A stretch of DNA of 64,000 bases, taken from the NCBI GenBank assembly GCA_021927905.1, contig BLLK01000075.1:744001-808000 (forward strand). Direction: 5' to 3'. The notes below the pieces were generated by a model. That model saw nothing but the letters and a program-made list of their open reading frames with translations. It ran no database searches and was not told the origin of the DNA. The translations under genes and the position numbers were made by a program. The stretch comes from Chaetoceros tenuissimus (taxonomy: Eukaryota > Bacillariophyta > Thalassiosirophyceae > Chaetocerotales > Chaetocerotaceae). This document shows, in pieces, positions 53,034-64,000 of the stretch (position 1 is its first letter; the number at the start of each line of letters is the position of its first letter).

Positions 53034-53129
53034 CTAGCCATTTAATTAACACGGAGTTGTTAGTCTCCCGCCTTTACGGGACTCAAGCAGCTAGCCATTT
53101 AATTTAACACGGAGTTGTTAGTCTCCCGC
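53034..53129. repeat. Short tandem duplication, about 57-bp period
   Basis: CTAGCCATTTAATTAACACG followed by GAGTTGTTAGTCTCCCGC occurs at 53034 and, with one extra T, at 53091. A related GTCTCCCGCC word occurs near the end of the copia LTR region (about 3430), which may be chance. Confidence 0.75.
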
Positions 53130-53620
53130 GCCAATGTCGCATAAATTGAATCCCATAACCATACTTTAACTTCTAGGTTACTGCCTTATTTAGGGGGACG
53201 ATACAAGTATCTCACATAGTACGTACAGTACAGTATGTACAGTTCATCTGTTCTCTTTCTCCACGGACCACACAGAGTTTCAACGTTTCAACAAAATATG
53301 TAACATCTCAACAACACAATGAGTTCATCCATCTTTGATCAAAGACTAAAAAAACAAATGTATGTTGGCAATCAAAAACTTTAATCTTTGAAAATGGTGA
53401 TTACTCTTCTTTTTATGGATTTGGAAGAAGAGTACAAGTGACGGTAGTAGGAGATGACAGAATTGCCTTCTCCGATGTGCCGAAAGAAGTAGGAATGGTG
53501 GTATATGATTCAAGAGTATATGGATGCTACGAGACAAGGCAACGAGATAACCTGAAATCGGTCTAGAAGAATACTTCATCTAAGTAGATGTGCTTCTTCC
53601 TTCTTATATTGTACATAACT

Positions 53621-53726
53621 ACGTGATGCCATTGACAATCTTTGAAAGAAAGACAAATGTCGAAAGAATCGAACCTACAAACAGATTGAATACAAATATA
53701 CAGCAGTAGAGGCACGCTTCATTAGA

Positions 53727-53740
<14 letters not shown>
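53621..53740 (+). pseudogene. Fragment of a prolyl 4-hydroxylase-like gene
   Basis: GATGCCATTGACAATCTTTG and GAAAGAAAGACAAATG correspond to GATGACATTGACAATCTCCG and GAAAGAAAGATAAATT at about 25153-25190 of the intact gene. A following stretch (GCAGTAGAGGCACGCTTCAT) matches the GCAGAGACTTGCTTTAT region. It contains an in-frame stop and no catalytic part. Confidence 0.6.
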
Positions 53741-54249
<509 letters not shown>

Positions 54250-54266
54250 AGAAAACAGCAACAACA

Positions 54267-54820
54267 GTGCATCAGTCTCTCATGGATTTTTACGAGAGCT
54301 GCAAGGAACTACCAATCTTCCAAGAAGATTCCAACAGTGACCTTCCTCCATCGTATTTCTCTTCTTTTGACCAGTGCTGTGAAGCAGTGAAATCCGAAGA
54401 TTCTCAAACTCGTCAAGCTGCGTATGAATTCCTTTCGGACTTTGTGCAATCAAACTACAAGACGTTGACTCATCATCACATTGAAAAACTTGTAGAATGC
54501 TTCTCTATTGGCATTCAGCAAAATAAAGATGTTGCAGCAATTTACTTGTGGATGGATATTTGTGACATAGAGAAAGATTTGATCAAAAAGAATAGTGGTG
54601 ATTACAGGGGTTATGTTTTGGTTGATGTATCAACCTTTGTTACAAATCTGTTGACTTTTGCCTTGATAAATGATGACAACGATCCAAGTATTTCCGAGGC
54701 TGCAGCAATATGTCTCAAAATGATCTCACAGATTGTCAAAGATAAAATTATTGATGAAATTGTATCTTTTGTAGAGCAATACATCGAGGATGAGGACCCG
54801 AGAAAGAGAGAAGCAAGAAC
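54267..54820 (+). pseudogene. Importin-beta middle fragment (HEAT repeats)
   Basis: From about 54282 the frame reads HEAT-type helices: FDQCCEAVKSEDSQTRQAAY, AAIYLWMDICDIEKDL, SISEAAAICLKMISQIVKD and EIVSFVEQYIEDEDPRKREA. The order and the last block (in importin beta: SEAAGVC, then SEDWRKREAA) place it roughly at residues 190-380 of importin beta. It is preceded by synthetase sequence and followed by the E2 tail, so it has neither proper end. The last 65 bp overlap in sequence with 55651-55715, where the downstream importin gene continues. Confidence 0.8.
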
Positions 54821-54821
54821 A

Positions 54822-54943
54822 GTGGCGAAATTATCTGTCTAAATGATTCAGAAGATGATGATGATGACATTGAAGTGACTTCATCTTCAAAGAAGAGGAA
54901 ACATTCTTCCAACAATCATGATGAAATTATCGAGATTGAATAG
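54822..54943 (+). pseudogene. Copy of the 3' end of the E2 gene
   Basis: GAAATTATCTGTCTAAATGA, CAGAAGATGATGATGATGAC and GAAATTATCGAGATTGAATA match 48537-48654 almost base for base. Only the acidic C-terminal codons and stop are copied. Joined to the importin fragment, it is read in a different frame at its start. Confidence 0.9.
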
Positions 54944-55556
54944 ATAAGTTTTCTATCAAGAACTCAATACGTATACTCAATAGATAGTACCCTTTTGATT
55001 CAAGTTTCAACAAGTCTTGGTTGACAATTGATGAGATATCTTTATTCCTTCACGAGATCATACATGAGTAATTCTTATAAAAAATGAATCTACTATACCA
55101 CTTTCACTTTTCTGCCGAGCATAATATTTCTTACACACAGACTCATGCACAATGACATAGGGGGGCGAAACCACTAATTTTCACCCCTTCAAAATTTCGC
55201 GCGCGAATTCGGAACCGTCTCCATGCTGATGGATCTCGAAGCAGACCGAGACCGCTTGCCGAGACACATCTTCTAAATCTCACACATAATTGAGATTGCA
55301 TCACTACTTACTCTGTTAGTCCTTGACAAACCACCCGTTTGAATCAAGAGCATCGCCAATATTTTCATTACCGAGGTAAGTCACTAAACCTGCGTGGAGG
55401 AAAGAATGGTGATTGATACACCAGGACACTCAAACTTTGAATTCCTTTCTTCGTTCAAAACTTATGTTGTGTCATCATGTGATTTCTCATAATTGTCTAC
55501 CTCTGCCTTTCATAACACAAAGGCAACCAACCCTACTCATTAGCTACCAAGTAACC
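54944..55556. other. Intergenic stretch
   Basis: No gene seen. The last 130 bp resemble the leader at 49.38-49.49 kb. AGGTAAGTCAC near 55375 has the form of a splice donor and could end a 5' untranslated exon. Confidence 0.4.
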
Positions 55557-56879
55557 ATGTCAAGAGAACAAGATCTTTTTGATCTCAGACAAATAGGAGA
55601 GGAACTGAATCAGATAGGAGAAGCTTCAAAGCAACCTCCTTCAATTGACTCTGATGAAATTGTACATTTTGTAGAGCAACACATCGAGGATGAGGACCCG
55701 AGAAAGAGAGAAGCAGCATTCATGGCTTTCTGTAGTATCTTAGATGGACCAAGCACTGAGAATATTGAACAACGTGTCGATTGGATTATTCCATTCCTTT
55801 TGGAAGGATTGAATCATCGTCATGATATGGTCAAGGAAACAAGTATTCTTACCATTGCAATGATCTTTGAGCGTCATATCCAAGTCATCCTTCGATCTGT
55901 TTCATTCCCGGCTTTGGTAGAAGCGTTGATGTCGAAGCTTTCCACTGAGAACCCGTCCTCCATATCTGCAAATGCTGTGTATGCAATCCATAATCTCGCA
56001 CTTGCATTCGTGGGTAAGACAGAAAACAGTGATACCAATGTTCTATCTCCTTACATGGCAGATTTCTTCGAGAGATTGCTTGATACAGTTCTCCGAGAAG
56101 ATGGTGGTTATAACAAATTACGCTCTAATGGATGGGAAGCATTGTCTGCTTTGGTTCGTTCTACAGCTCCAGATTGCTCACCGGCTCTGGAATGGCTTTT
56201 GAAAAATGTTCTTGAGGGCTTAGAATATTCTCTTGGAGTTTCATACAATCCAGAAAATGAAATAGAACAATGCCGTATCTGTTCATTGATTAATGATATT
56301 CTTGTTTCGGCTATAAATTCTGAAACTATTATTGATTGTGCGAGTTCCATCGTTGACAAAATGCTTGTATTATTGAGGAGTGCAAACAGCCCTGATTGTC
56401 ACGAGGAGGCTTTTTCTGTTTTCTCTGAAATGTTAGTGCGTCAATTTTACCAAATGACAGAGGAGAATGTAGCAAGAGTTTGTGAGCAGGTGAAGGTGAA
56501 GATGAACAATAATTCAGAACGTGTATGTATTCTCGCCGTAGAACTAGTCTCAAATGTTGCTCAGTATTCTGAAAGGCCTGTTGTACTAGAGTTTGCGCAA
56601 ATTATCATGGATGTTCTTCTAGAATCTCTTCAAAGTGAAAACGTACACGATAGTGTGAAACCGCATGTACTGTCATGTATCGGAGATATCGCTCGTGCCG
56701 TAGGTCGTGACTTTCAACCATACATTGGAGAATCCATGAGAATGCTTATGGAGGCTTCTCAGATTGCAATGGAAAATAATGATGACTGTAGCAAACAGCT
56801 TCTTGAAGGAGTATTGGATGGTTATATTGGAATTGTAAATGGTCTAGGGAAAGACTTGCTACATACCTACCAACCATAG
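55557..56879 (+). CDS. Importin-beta C-terminal half with a new short N-terminus, 440 aa
   Basis: I take ATG 55557 (MSREQDLFDLRQIGEELN); the frame further up opens with TTG. After about 35 novel residues the HEAT series begins, DEIVHFVEQHIEDEDPRKRE, FMAFCSILDGPS, and continues through DMVKETSILTIAMIFERH, LRSNGWEALSALVRSTAPD and VLSCIGDIARAVGRDFQPYI. This is importin beta from roughly residue 360 to the IGRDF region. The N-terminal IBN/RanGTP-binding half and the last repeats are missing; full importin beta is about 860-880 residues. It may still bind some cargo or be a relic that stayed open. An earlier part of a similar gene lies just upstream as a pseudogene. Confidence 0.75.
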   Translation: MSREQDLFDLRQIGEELNQIGEASKQPPSIDSDEIVHFVEQHIEDEDPRKREAAFMAFCSILDGPSTENIEQRVDWIIPFLLEGLNHRHDMVKETSILTIAMIFERHIQVILRSVSFPALVEALMSKLSTENPSSISANAVYAIHNLALAFVGKTENSDTNVLSPYMADFFERLLDTVLREDGGYNKLRSNGWEALSALVRSTAPDCSPALEWLLKNVLEGLEYSLGVSYNPENEIEQCRICSLINDILVSAINSETIIDCASSIVDKMLVLLRSANSPDCHEEAFSVFSEMLVRQFYQMTEENVARVCEQVKVKMNNNSERVCILAVELVSNVAQYSERPVVLEFAQIIMDVLLESLQSENVHDSVKPHVLSCIGDIARAVGRDFQPYIGESMRMLMEASQIAMENNDDCSKQLLEGVLDGYIGIVNGLGKDLLHTYQP

Positions 56880-57276
56880 ACACGTTCCTTAGAGAACTTA
56901 TGGCGAAGAGATACCTTGATGTCATGGATAAGGCTTTGGCTCTTTCATTATTGGACATGTGCCAACTTGTCTAAGTATTTGGAGCCGTAGCACCGTCTGT
57001 TTAGATTTGTATAACTATTTCTTTTTGTATTCGTGTTTGCATGAATACTGTATAATAGAAAATGAGATTCAAGAATCATTGATAGAATAATTATATTTAG
57101 CAGTGTTTTATAATCATGTTCAATGACTTCCTAGTGAAAGTCTAGCTTTGGTCTTTGACTGGTATCTCTATGCCATCCTTTTGTAAACTCGATCTTGACG
57201 TCATCTCTGGTCATATCGGCTTCGTGAGTTTCCACCACATGAGTCTACTGGAGTTGTATCTTGTACTGCTTGACAC

Positions 57277-57324
57277 GATTCTTTAAAATAAGAACCTCAT
57301 GATTCTTTAAAATAAGAACCTCGA
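57277..57324. repeat. 24-bp tandem duplication
   Basis: GATTCTTTAAAATAAGAACC plus four bases occurs twice head to tail; the second copy differs at the last two bases. Confidence 0.95.
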
Positions 57325-57445
57325 AGTGCTTTGTGTATTTGCCAAGAATCAACTCCAAACATTTCACCAGAGATGACTTGATGTTTTGAAACTGGATCAA
57401 TTGTTGCTCCAATTACTTTTATCAACACCGCGCTCGATTCCATCC

Positions 57446-58158
57446 GATATCCAATTATATGTGAGTATCGAGTTCTACCTATATTTCAATCAGTCATGGA
57501 TCTAGTGACGCCATATCTCTCTGCCATAAGAGTAGTAGGTAATGATAATGTTCAATCCATCTTCTACAATGTAAGGTTTTGATCAACTTTGACGCCAGCT
57601 CCAATAAAACTTTGAACTATTTATTCTGAAGAGATTTAGCCTTGATGTCACCCTCAACATATTCAACTTGTAATACCATGAGAATACCTGGACTACGATT
57701 ATGAGTATTACAGCCTCCGTGTCTGTGAAATCATGGCATAAAAGATGGCTAGTAGCATTGAAGGCATAGTCATGATACAGCTTAATGCCATTAACTAGTG
57801 AATGGCAAGATTAATATCAGTATCATCGTGATGAGTCGTCAAAGTTGGATTCATGACAAGGAATCATTCGATTCTCCGTAGAGAGGCTCAAATAGATTGT
57901 ATTAGACTCTTCTTCTCTCTGAAATAAGGTTTCGACATCATCATCTTTACATCTCAAAATTGGTGAGAATGTTTATTCGTTTTGAATGATGTATCCATGA
58001 TTGAACGTGTAGTATGGAATAATTCAGAATTGCTTTTTGCGATCAAGCAAGGATTCTTCTACATTTCTATCTGAACTATTTGGAGATTGGAGACATTTTG
58101 TGGACAGTGTATTTCCAAACACCCTTTTTACCACTACATGATACCACTTTCACTAGAT
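57446..58158 (+). repeat. Copy A of a 713-bp or longer direct segmental duplication
   Basis: From GATATCCAATTATATGTGAG onward this stretch matches 63288-64000 with no difference that I could find, at a constant offset of 5842 bp. The match starts abruptly (CATCC before copy A, AAATT before copy B) and runs to the window end, so the right border is unknown. Confidence 0.95.
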
Positions 58159-58622
58159 GAATCTCATCATCTTCTTCACATTTATTCCTATTCACCGCCG
58201 CATTGAATTTCGAGTCCATAAAAGCATTCAACCTCTCAAATCGTCCTTTCGCTCAGAATCTACATGTAGTGAATTTGAGCTATGTAAGGAAACATATTCT
58301 TTAACTTGAAAAGTAGACCTCGTTCTTGACAAAGATTCGATTCCATCTAGCTTTACCGCTATACCAAAAGAGTCAGTGAGTCCAATACATCGATCTCAAC
58401 TATTACTTTAAACAAGCGATAGCACTTTGAATTGCACTACTCTGTCTGTGTAATAGCTCTATGTTTCATCCATACATTTGATTACATTCCTTTTAGATAA
58501 TTCCATCCATCATCCACGTACGTATGTACTGATGAATCCCCATTGTGTACTTACAAAACTTTGAAGTTGTCGTCATTGGTATTATCGAAAACCAGTCAAG
58601 TAAAAACAAATCTAACTTGAAA

Positions 58623-58826
58623 ATGAAGCTTTTATCATCATTATTAGCACTGTTGGTGACTAGCAAAGCAGAATTCCTGCCACCTTCACAGCTGCATTCC
58701 TTCCACATTCACCTTCCAACGTGGCAGTATCCAACATTCGAACAGGGCAAAATGTACATCTATCTGACAACTAAAACAACTGAAAGATATACTCCACCAA
58801 GACAAGCAACACCGAAGGTCAACTGA
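58623..58826 (+). CDS. Small putative secreted protein or signal-peptide exon, 67 aa
   Basis: ATG 58623 gives MKLLSSLLALLVTSKAEF, a textbook signal peptide, then 50 polar residues (TERYTPPRQATPKVN at the end). No family is recognised. It may be the first exon of a lost secreted-protein gene. Confidence 0.35.
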   Translation: MKLLSSLLALLVTSKAEFLPPSQLHSFHIHLPTWQYPTFEQGKMYIYLTTKTTERYTPPRQATPKVN

Positions 58827-58904
58827 ATGGAATACAAGAAATTTGATAGATTTCTTTTGTAAAACATAGTCCTTAGTTCCATTTGATAAATAATTCTATA
58901 CAGT

Positions 58905-59045
58905 AGTATTGATGACGACGACGTTGAGGAAACAAAAAGTGAAGAGCAGCACACTAATATGGATAGAGATCCTCATTCAGCAGGTGATTTATTCTTTACT
59001 ATTGATGATGAAGATGACGAAAACGTTTCAACGCCTATTAGGCAC
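58905..59045 (+). pseudogene. Acidic coding fragment
   Basis: An open stretch after a CAGTAG acceptor-like site reads DDDDVEETKSEEQHTNMDRD, then LFFTIDDEDDENVSTPIRH. The acidic, phosphosite-like composition suggests an exon piece of a nuclear protein. It abuts the cut 3' end of the minus-strand LRR gene at about 59045. Confidence 0.3.
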
Positions 59046-59049
59046 AAGT

Positions 59050-62041
59050 CTAAGTGTATCCAGTTGCCACCCCAAAACTTCCAGCTCCAAATGTATCACA
59101 CATATTTTGGTTCAAAACTAGATTTGCTTTATTGTGGTACATACCAATAGACTGTAGATTTGGACATGACGCGGTCAAGTCCGGAACTGATGAAAAGGAG
59201 CATTGACTAAAACCAAGAGTTTGTACATTCGCAAGTTGGAACTGCGGAAAAGCACCTGTCAATGGGTTGTCTCCAGCTTGAAGGAGTGTAAAGTTTGGCA
59301 TATACTGAAAAGCAGGGATGGATGTAAATGAGCATTCAACAGTTTCAATTCAATCAAATTTGGAAATTTGAAATCTGAAATGGTCCCTACAAGTCCTCTA
59401 TTAGTAAAAAGGTAAAGATATTGCAATTGGCTGATGTTGAAGTACGGCAGTTCGCCTGACAATTGCTTGCCAGTGAGAACGATCCTTGTGACTCTAGACT
59501 CGACGTAGGTTTCGCTGCCATCCTTGGATATTCTAGATATACCAGTACACTCAGTCACTCCAACCCAACCACAATGATCATTGGATCCTACTAACCATGT
59601 GGAAGATAGAAAATTTTGACATCCAGTAGTACCGGTACTGCAGTTTTGATAGTACACTAATGCTAACATGAAACGGTCCTAGTTTGGTATCATCGTATGG
59701 GTTAATCATTAGAGCTTAGCCAATATTATTCAAGATGTTTGAAAGCGAAATTCACTTACCGTAAAATATCCATCATAATCTTTGTTAGGGTTGGGTTCGA
59801 TGTTTCCACTAAGATAAAGAGCAGGATGATTTGAAACATTTGTAAACCATGTCTTTGCAGTGTTGAAAGCAGTAGCATAGTTCGATCCAGAGACATTGAT
59901 GTTTTCATATGCAGAATCAATCAAATTCTATATAACAGTATTGATTATGTTGTTTGTGACACTCAAATTCGATCCAATGTAAACATTTTCCCAACCACTT
60001 CCAGTCAACCTTTGAACGTAAACTACCGTTGCCTTCTGAGTCTCAGCTCTCTGATCCAATGCTACACAGCCGACTTCATAATTGCTGGAAAATGTCATGC
60101 CTATGTAAAAATCACCACTCCCATCAGCTCTTCCACCCCATGACAAGCCATTGTTAAGAAACGCATTTTGTGGACCCCACGTGGTACTGTCACCACCGAT
60201 ACCACTTGAGAGATAGTTTCCTCCTGACAGTGCAGTACCTGAACAATCGGTGTTCGGAAAGAATTGAATGTAAGACACGTCCCATGCAATGGAGACAGTA
60301 TTTGCATTTGATGCCAGCAATCGCCAACCTGAAGACATAGGGCTTGGTACACGAAAATTCATCTCTGTTGCTACTTCACTACCACTACCACTTCCAATTA
60401 TATTCCTACTACTGATCGAAGACCCATCTCCGAACGTACCTCCATAATTTGTCCCCCAAGAATACACTGAGTCGTCATTGAATACAGCGTGACCTGTCTG
60501 TTCGCCGACATACACAGATACAAGTGTTTTCCCAGAAACCAATGCAATAGGTACGTTTGTAGGACTCATGACTTTATTACCTCCATTCCCTATTCCCAAT
60601 TGATAATATTTATTATTTCCAAAACACATAGCATTGCCATTTGAAAGGACAAGACATGTAGACGAATATCCAGCATTAATATCTGCAATCCCAGAAAGAG
60701 GAGAAACACTAGAAGAATCTAGAACATATTCAGCGCTATCAAAAAGTGGGTTGTAGTCGGAGGACCCAATACCACGTTGACCAGCATGATTCGTTCCCCA
60801 ACACTTTGCCTTTGATTCCACATCAAGCAGTGCGCAAAAGTGAGTTGAGCCTGCTGTGATCTTGGCCGCATTACTTCCTAAATCAATTGCTGTAGATGTG
60901 CTCGTAGAACTAAAGCCAAAACCCACACAGGTCACGCTCGTACTTAAGTTCAGAGTGACAACACAAGTCGAGCTCATTGAAAGTGCCATTTTTGAAACCT
61001 TTGTAGCATCAGTGCCTCCATTCATGATACCATTCAGACTTAATTGCCCATCAGTATTGAAGCCCCAACAATAAATTGCACCTGAACTCTTAATAGCACA
61101 ATTGTGATAGGCACCAGATTCAATATCAGTTACATCTGCTAGAGCAGCGTTGCCCTCCTTCACTTGTACAGGAGTTGCAGAGTTCGCGCTAGATGTATCG
61201 CCTAATTGCCCATACCCATTGGATCCATTACACCAAACACTTTTATCGTCAAACAAAGTACAAGTGTGATCGTATCCTGTAACAACTTTGACAGGTTTGG
61301 CAGTTCCTACACCACTGGGAAAGTTCAATAGTACTGGGGTACCAAAAGCATCGGAAGTAGATTGACCGATCTGCCCGTAGTAATTGTATCCGACACATTG
61401 AACAATGTCATTTGCTAGCAAGCATGCATGAGCAGAGCATGAGAACTGAAAGATCTGATTTTCATTAAGACGTCTGTTTCGTAAGGAGCGGTCTTTGCTC
61501 AAATTACTGTTGACCAAGGCTTCGATATCAGTATCATCATATTCATAGTATTCTGCATCTTCTAGATGATCATCAATTTTCTCCTGTTTCAATTGTAAAA
61601 ACAATTCAGTTGAGTAGAAGAAATGTCAGAGATGGGATTCTTTTGATCTAAATGAAATAGATATTTGCAAAGTGGTGATGAAAGAGTCCTTGACATATTT
61701 GCTTTTGTATTTGTCTTCTAGAACCCTTGGGTTTATGTGGTGTGAGCTACCACTAGCTTCTTAAGATATCGACTAGTGCTTAGCAATCATCGTGTTGCCT
61801 TTCAGCCAATCTATCTGCTACGTATTCACATTGGATATTCCGATTTGCAATCTATCTATGTTCTTACCTGCATTGTTCTTCCTGATTGGTATCCATATTC
61901 TTGTGCTGCATATGCTAGGGGCAAAAAAGTGTTTTTTGCTTGTCGAGTACTGCTACCATGATCGTCGTCTCTACTAGTCAAGATGCTAACAAGAAGAGCG
62001 ACAGTAAGCAAAGATCCTTTTACAAAGTTTTGTGTATACAT
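59050..62041 (-). CDS. Secreted RCC1-repeat / F5-8C-like / LRR mosaic protein, 3' truncated
   Basis: Exon 1 (62041-61868) encodes a signal peptide (VKGSLLTVALLVSILTS). A 284-nt intron has GTAAGA and ACAG ends in phase. From 61583 the protein has RCC1-type repeats rich in Cys (HACLLANDIVQCVGYNYYG, AIYCWGFNTDGQLS, AKCWGTNHAGQRG, SVYSWGTNYGGTFGDG), then a discoidin/F5-8C-like domain (FFPNTDCSGTALSGGNYLSS, YEVGCVALDQRAETQKATVV). An in-frame TAG at 59930-59928 may be the 3' edge of a 57-nt intron starting GTTTAC. After another intron (GTAAGT near 59760) comes an LRR N-terminal cap (DRFMLALVYYQN, DHCGWVGVTEC) and plant-type LRRs. One frameshift lies near 59335, and the LRR array stops at about 59050 where other DNA begins. 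Probably a surface protein, now damaged. Confidence 0.75.
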
Positions 62042-63096
62042 GATTCCAAAGTAAATGGTAGAACTATTGTGAGATTCCTAGGTAAGAACTGACTTATTAG
62101 TAATTATTCCAAGGGAAGTGTTTTCATCGCGACGGGCGAGACGTGTTAGTTGAGACGTCGACGACGAAGAGAGAAAAGATAAAAGAGCTAAAATCAAACT
62201 CACCGAAAGTCGCACCAAGCACGGACGGCAAGCCGTAACATCTCCTAACAAAGCTAAATACCCCCAATATATGGCTAAAATACCTCTATTTGACAAAAAT
62301 TAGGCCATTTATCCGTCAGATGTACAATGTCGTTTCATTGTTTTAATTTATTTGGTTTTCAATCGCTCACCATTTCGTTCCGTTTCCTCATGTTGTTTCT
62401 CATTGTTTCCATCTCTAAAGCATATACAAACACAATAGAATTCTTCCAATATGTAAATTTACAATTTCAAATATGTTCAACTTTGTTATAATAGAAAATG
62501 TTACTAGCGCAAACTTAACAGTAGAATGTATTAAATAGTTTTGATTTAATTTAATTATAAAGATGTAAGAAATAGATACAATCCGATTATTTATTCTGGT
62601 TTTAGATGTAATTTAATTTGCCACAACAATATTGTTTGTGTATTCTGCAGTTGTCTTTGCCGTTTACTCCAAGAGTGCCAGAAGAGAAAGGAATATTTAC
62701 GCCTTTGTTTGTGGTGTCACGAAACTTGATCTTGCCGGTAACTATTTTGAATTCAATCATATTCTTTTGGCTTTAGATCATTCATCAGCTATTCTGTCTC
62801 ATTTGTAAAAGCTTTCAAAATAGCGTTTTATTTTCGAACAGACTCATTGGGCGGCCGCTATGCTCGCTCCTTCCTAAATCATCGAATATATAGTAATCAT
62901 GTTTGCTTTTCTACAAACCAATACTAAAACTCTAATCATGTAAGCGATCGAAATTCCCGACATGATCGATTGAAGCATGCATTTGGCAAATCTATTGCAG
63001 TTTCAGTACATAAAGCTCGAAAGACCGAATTCTTTTCCTGTCCAAACTTCGTGCAGCAGCTATCACAGTGAGCCATAACATTTTTTATAGTCAATA
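62042..63096. other. Intergenic stretch, nothing recognised
   Basis: Very AT-rich. Only short frames, with no RNA gene or transposon end seen. Confidence 0.6.
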
Positions 63097-63167
63097 TCCA
63101 GCGACCCCGACTTAGACATATACTTATAGGGTACTGATAAAGACTTGTGTAAGTCGGGGTCGCTGGA
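63097..63167. repeat. 71-bp hairpin element with perfect 18-bp arms
   Basis: TCCAGCGACCCCGACTTA at 63097-63114 is exactly inverted at 63150-63167, with a 35-nt spacer. The arms are GC-rich inside AT-rich DNA. No clear target duplication. It could be a tiny MITE or a structured RNA. Confidence 0.85.
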
Positions 63168-63287
63168 TTTTACTTTCCCAACGAGTTATGCAATTGCATC
63201 TATCAAATTTTGTGATGTAATTAACTTTTCATCGTTGAGTTGAACGAGTTAAGTCCCATCTTGTATTTTTCACATCGTGAAAAAATT

Positions 63288-64000
63288 GATATCCAATTAT
63301 ATGTGAGTATCGAGTTCTACCTATATTTCAATCAGTCATGGATCTAGTGACGCCATATCTCTCTGCCATAAGAGTAGTAGGTAATGATAATGTTCAATCC
63401 ATCTTCTACAATGTAAGGTTTTGATCAACTTTGACGCCAGCTCCAATAAAACTTTGAACTATTTATTCTGAAGAGATTTAGCCTTGATGTCACCCTCAAC
63501 ATATTCAACTTGTAATACCATGAGAATACCTGGACTACGATTATGAGTATTACAGCCTCCGTGTCTGTGAAATCATGGCATAAAAGATGGCTAGTAGCAT
63601 TGAAGGCATAGTCATGATACAGCTTAATGCCATTAACTAGTGAATGGCAAGATTAATATCAGTATCATCGTGATGAGTCGTCAAAGTTGGATTCATGACA
63701 AGGAATCATTCGATTCTCCGTAGAGAGGCTCAAATAGATTGTATTAGACTCTTCTTCTCTCTGAAATAAGGTTTCGACATCATCATCTTTACATCTCAAA
63801 ATTGGTGAGAATGTTTATTCGTTTTGAATGATGTATCCATGATTGAACGTGTAGTATGGAATAATTCAGAATTGCTTTTTGCGATCAAGCAAGGATTCTT
63901 CTACATTTCTATCTGAACTATTTGGAGATTGGAGACATTTTGTGGACAGTGTATTTCCAAACACCCTTTTTACCACTACATGATACCACTTTCACTAGAT
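63288..64000 (+). repeat. Copy B of the segmental duplication (runs off the window)
   Basis: Matches 57446-58158 with no difference noticed and carries the same broken spermidine-synthase-like sequence on the minus strand. The left border is at 63288, where similarity to copy A stops. Confidence 0.95.

Larger units (their letters stand above)
57150..58280 (-). pseudogene. Spermidine-synthase-like relic, inner part duplicated at the window end
   Basis: Minus-strand pieces include GILMVLQVEYVEGDIKAKSL, FGVDSWQIHKAL and MFGVDS-type C-terminal motifs, colinear with the relic at 51.5-52.8 kb (GILMVVEV, DIKAESLQKKMVE). Stops are frequent. A 24-bp direct repeat sits inside it at 57277-57324. Confidence 0.65.

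Noticed and set aside
53034-53129. Solo LTR of the copia element
   Set aside because: Only GTCTCCCGC is shared with the LTR region, with no TG...CA ends or target duplication. A plain tandem duplication explains it.

Overview
The window looks like nuclear DNA of a diatom, probably a centric one close to Chaetoceros. This is inferred from content, not from a database search. The DNA is AT-rich. Genes are short with few, small GT-AG introns (about 55-85 nt). One protein carries the diatom plastid-import signature ASAFAP. Several families typical of diatoms are present: BspA-like leucine-rich repeats, helicase-associated (HA) repeats, kinesin-light-chain-like TPR repeats, and a copia element of diatom type.

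Layout. 1-3.5 kb: 3' part of a Ty1/copia retroelement with its 3' LTR. 3.56-6.86 kb: an 11-exon gene for a cellular RNA-dependent RNA polymerase with a Tudor/Agenet-like tail. 7-15.5 kb: a decayed spermidine-synthase-like gene, a diatom Cys/His-cluster protein, an internally deleted PIF/Harbinger transposon inside a pair of inverted repeats, and a makorin-like gene. 16.6-20 kb: a long inverted repeat leading into an unrecognised gene, then two gene relics. 20.2-25.9 kb: intact genes for a 12-repeat TPR protein, a double glycosyltransferase and a plastid-type prolyl 4-hydroxylase. 26.3-27.4 kb: foldback repeats. 28.1-30.2 kb: a SET-domain protein. 30.8-35.0 kb: three near-identical 1.4-kb TIR elements head to tail. 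35.3-50.8 kb: a gene-dense stretch (LRR-like protein, HSL-type esterase, ankyrin-SET protein, BspA-like LRR protein, damaged endonuclease III homologue, RING1-like/HA protein, giant-type E2 enzyme, unknown coiled-coil protein) plus an E2 pseudogene and a MITE. 50.9-58.3 kb: a graveyard of host-gene pieces (esterase, aminopropyltransferase, prolyl hydroxylase, methionyl-tRNA synthetase, importin beta, E2 tail) around an N-terminally cut importin-beta gene. 59.0-62.0 kb: a secreted RCC1/F5-8C/LRR mosaic protein, itself cut short. The window ends inside a direct duplicate of 57.4-58.2 kb.

How it fits together. The most striking content is nuclear and chromatin-related: an RdRP fused to Tudor-like modules, two SET proteins, a RING resembling the RING1/RING2 finger of Polycomb complex 1 joined to HA repeats, and an E2 with SUMO-interaction-like motifs. 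No operon-like coupling is implied. The second theme is genome turnover. Pieces of genes that are whole elsewhere in this window (E2, prolyl hydroxylase, esterase) recur as fragments, next to several families of TIR and foldback elements.
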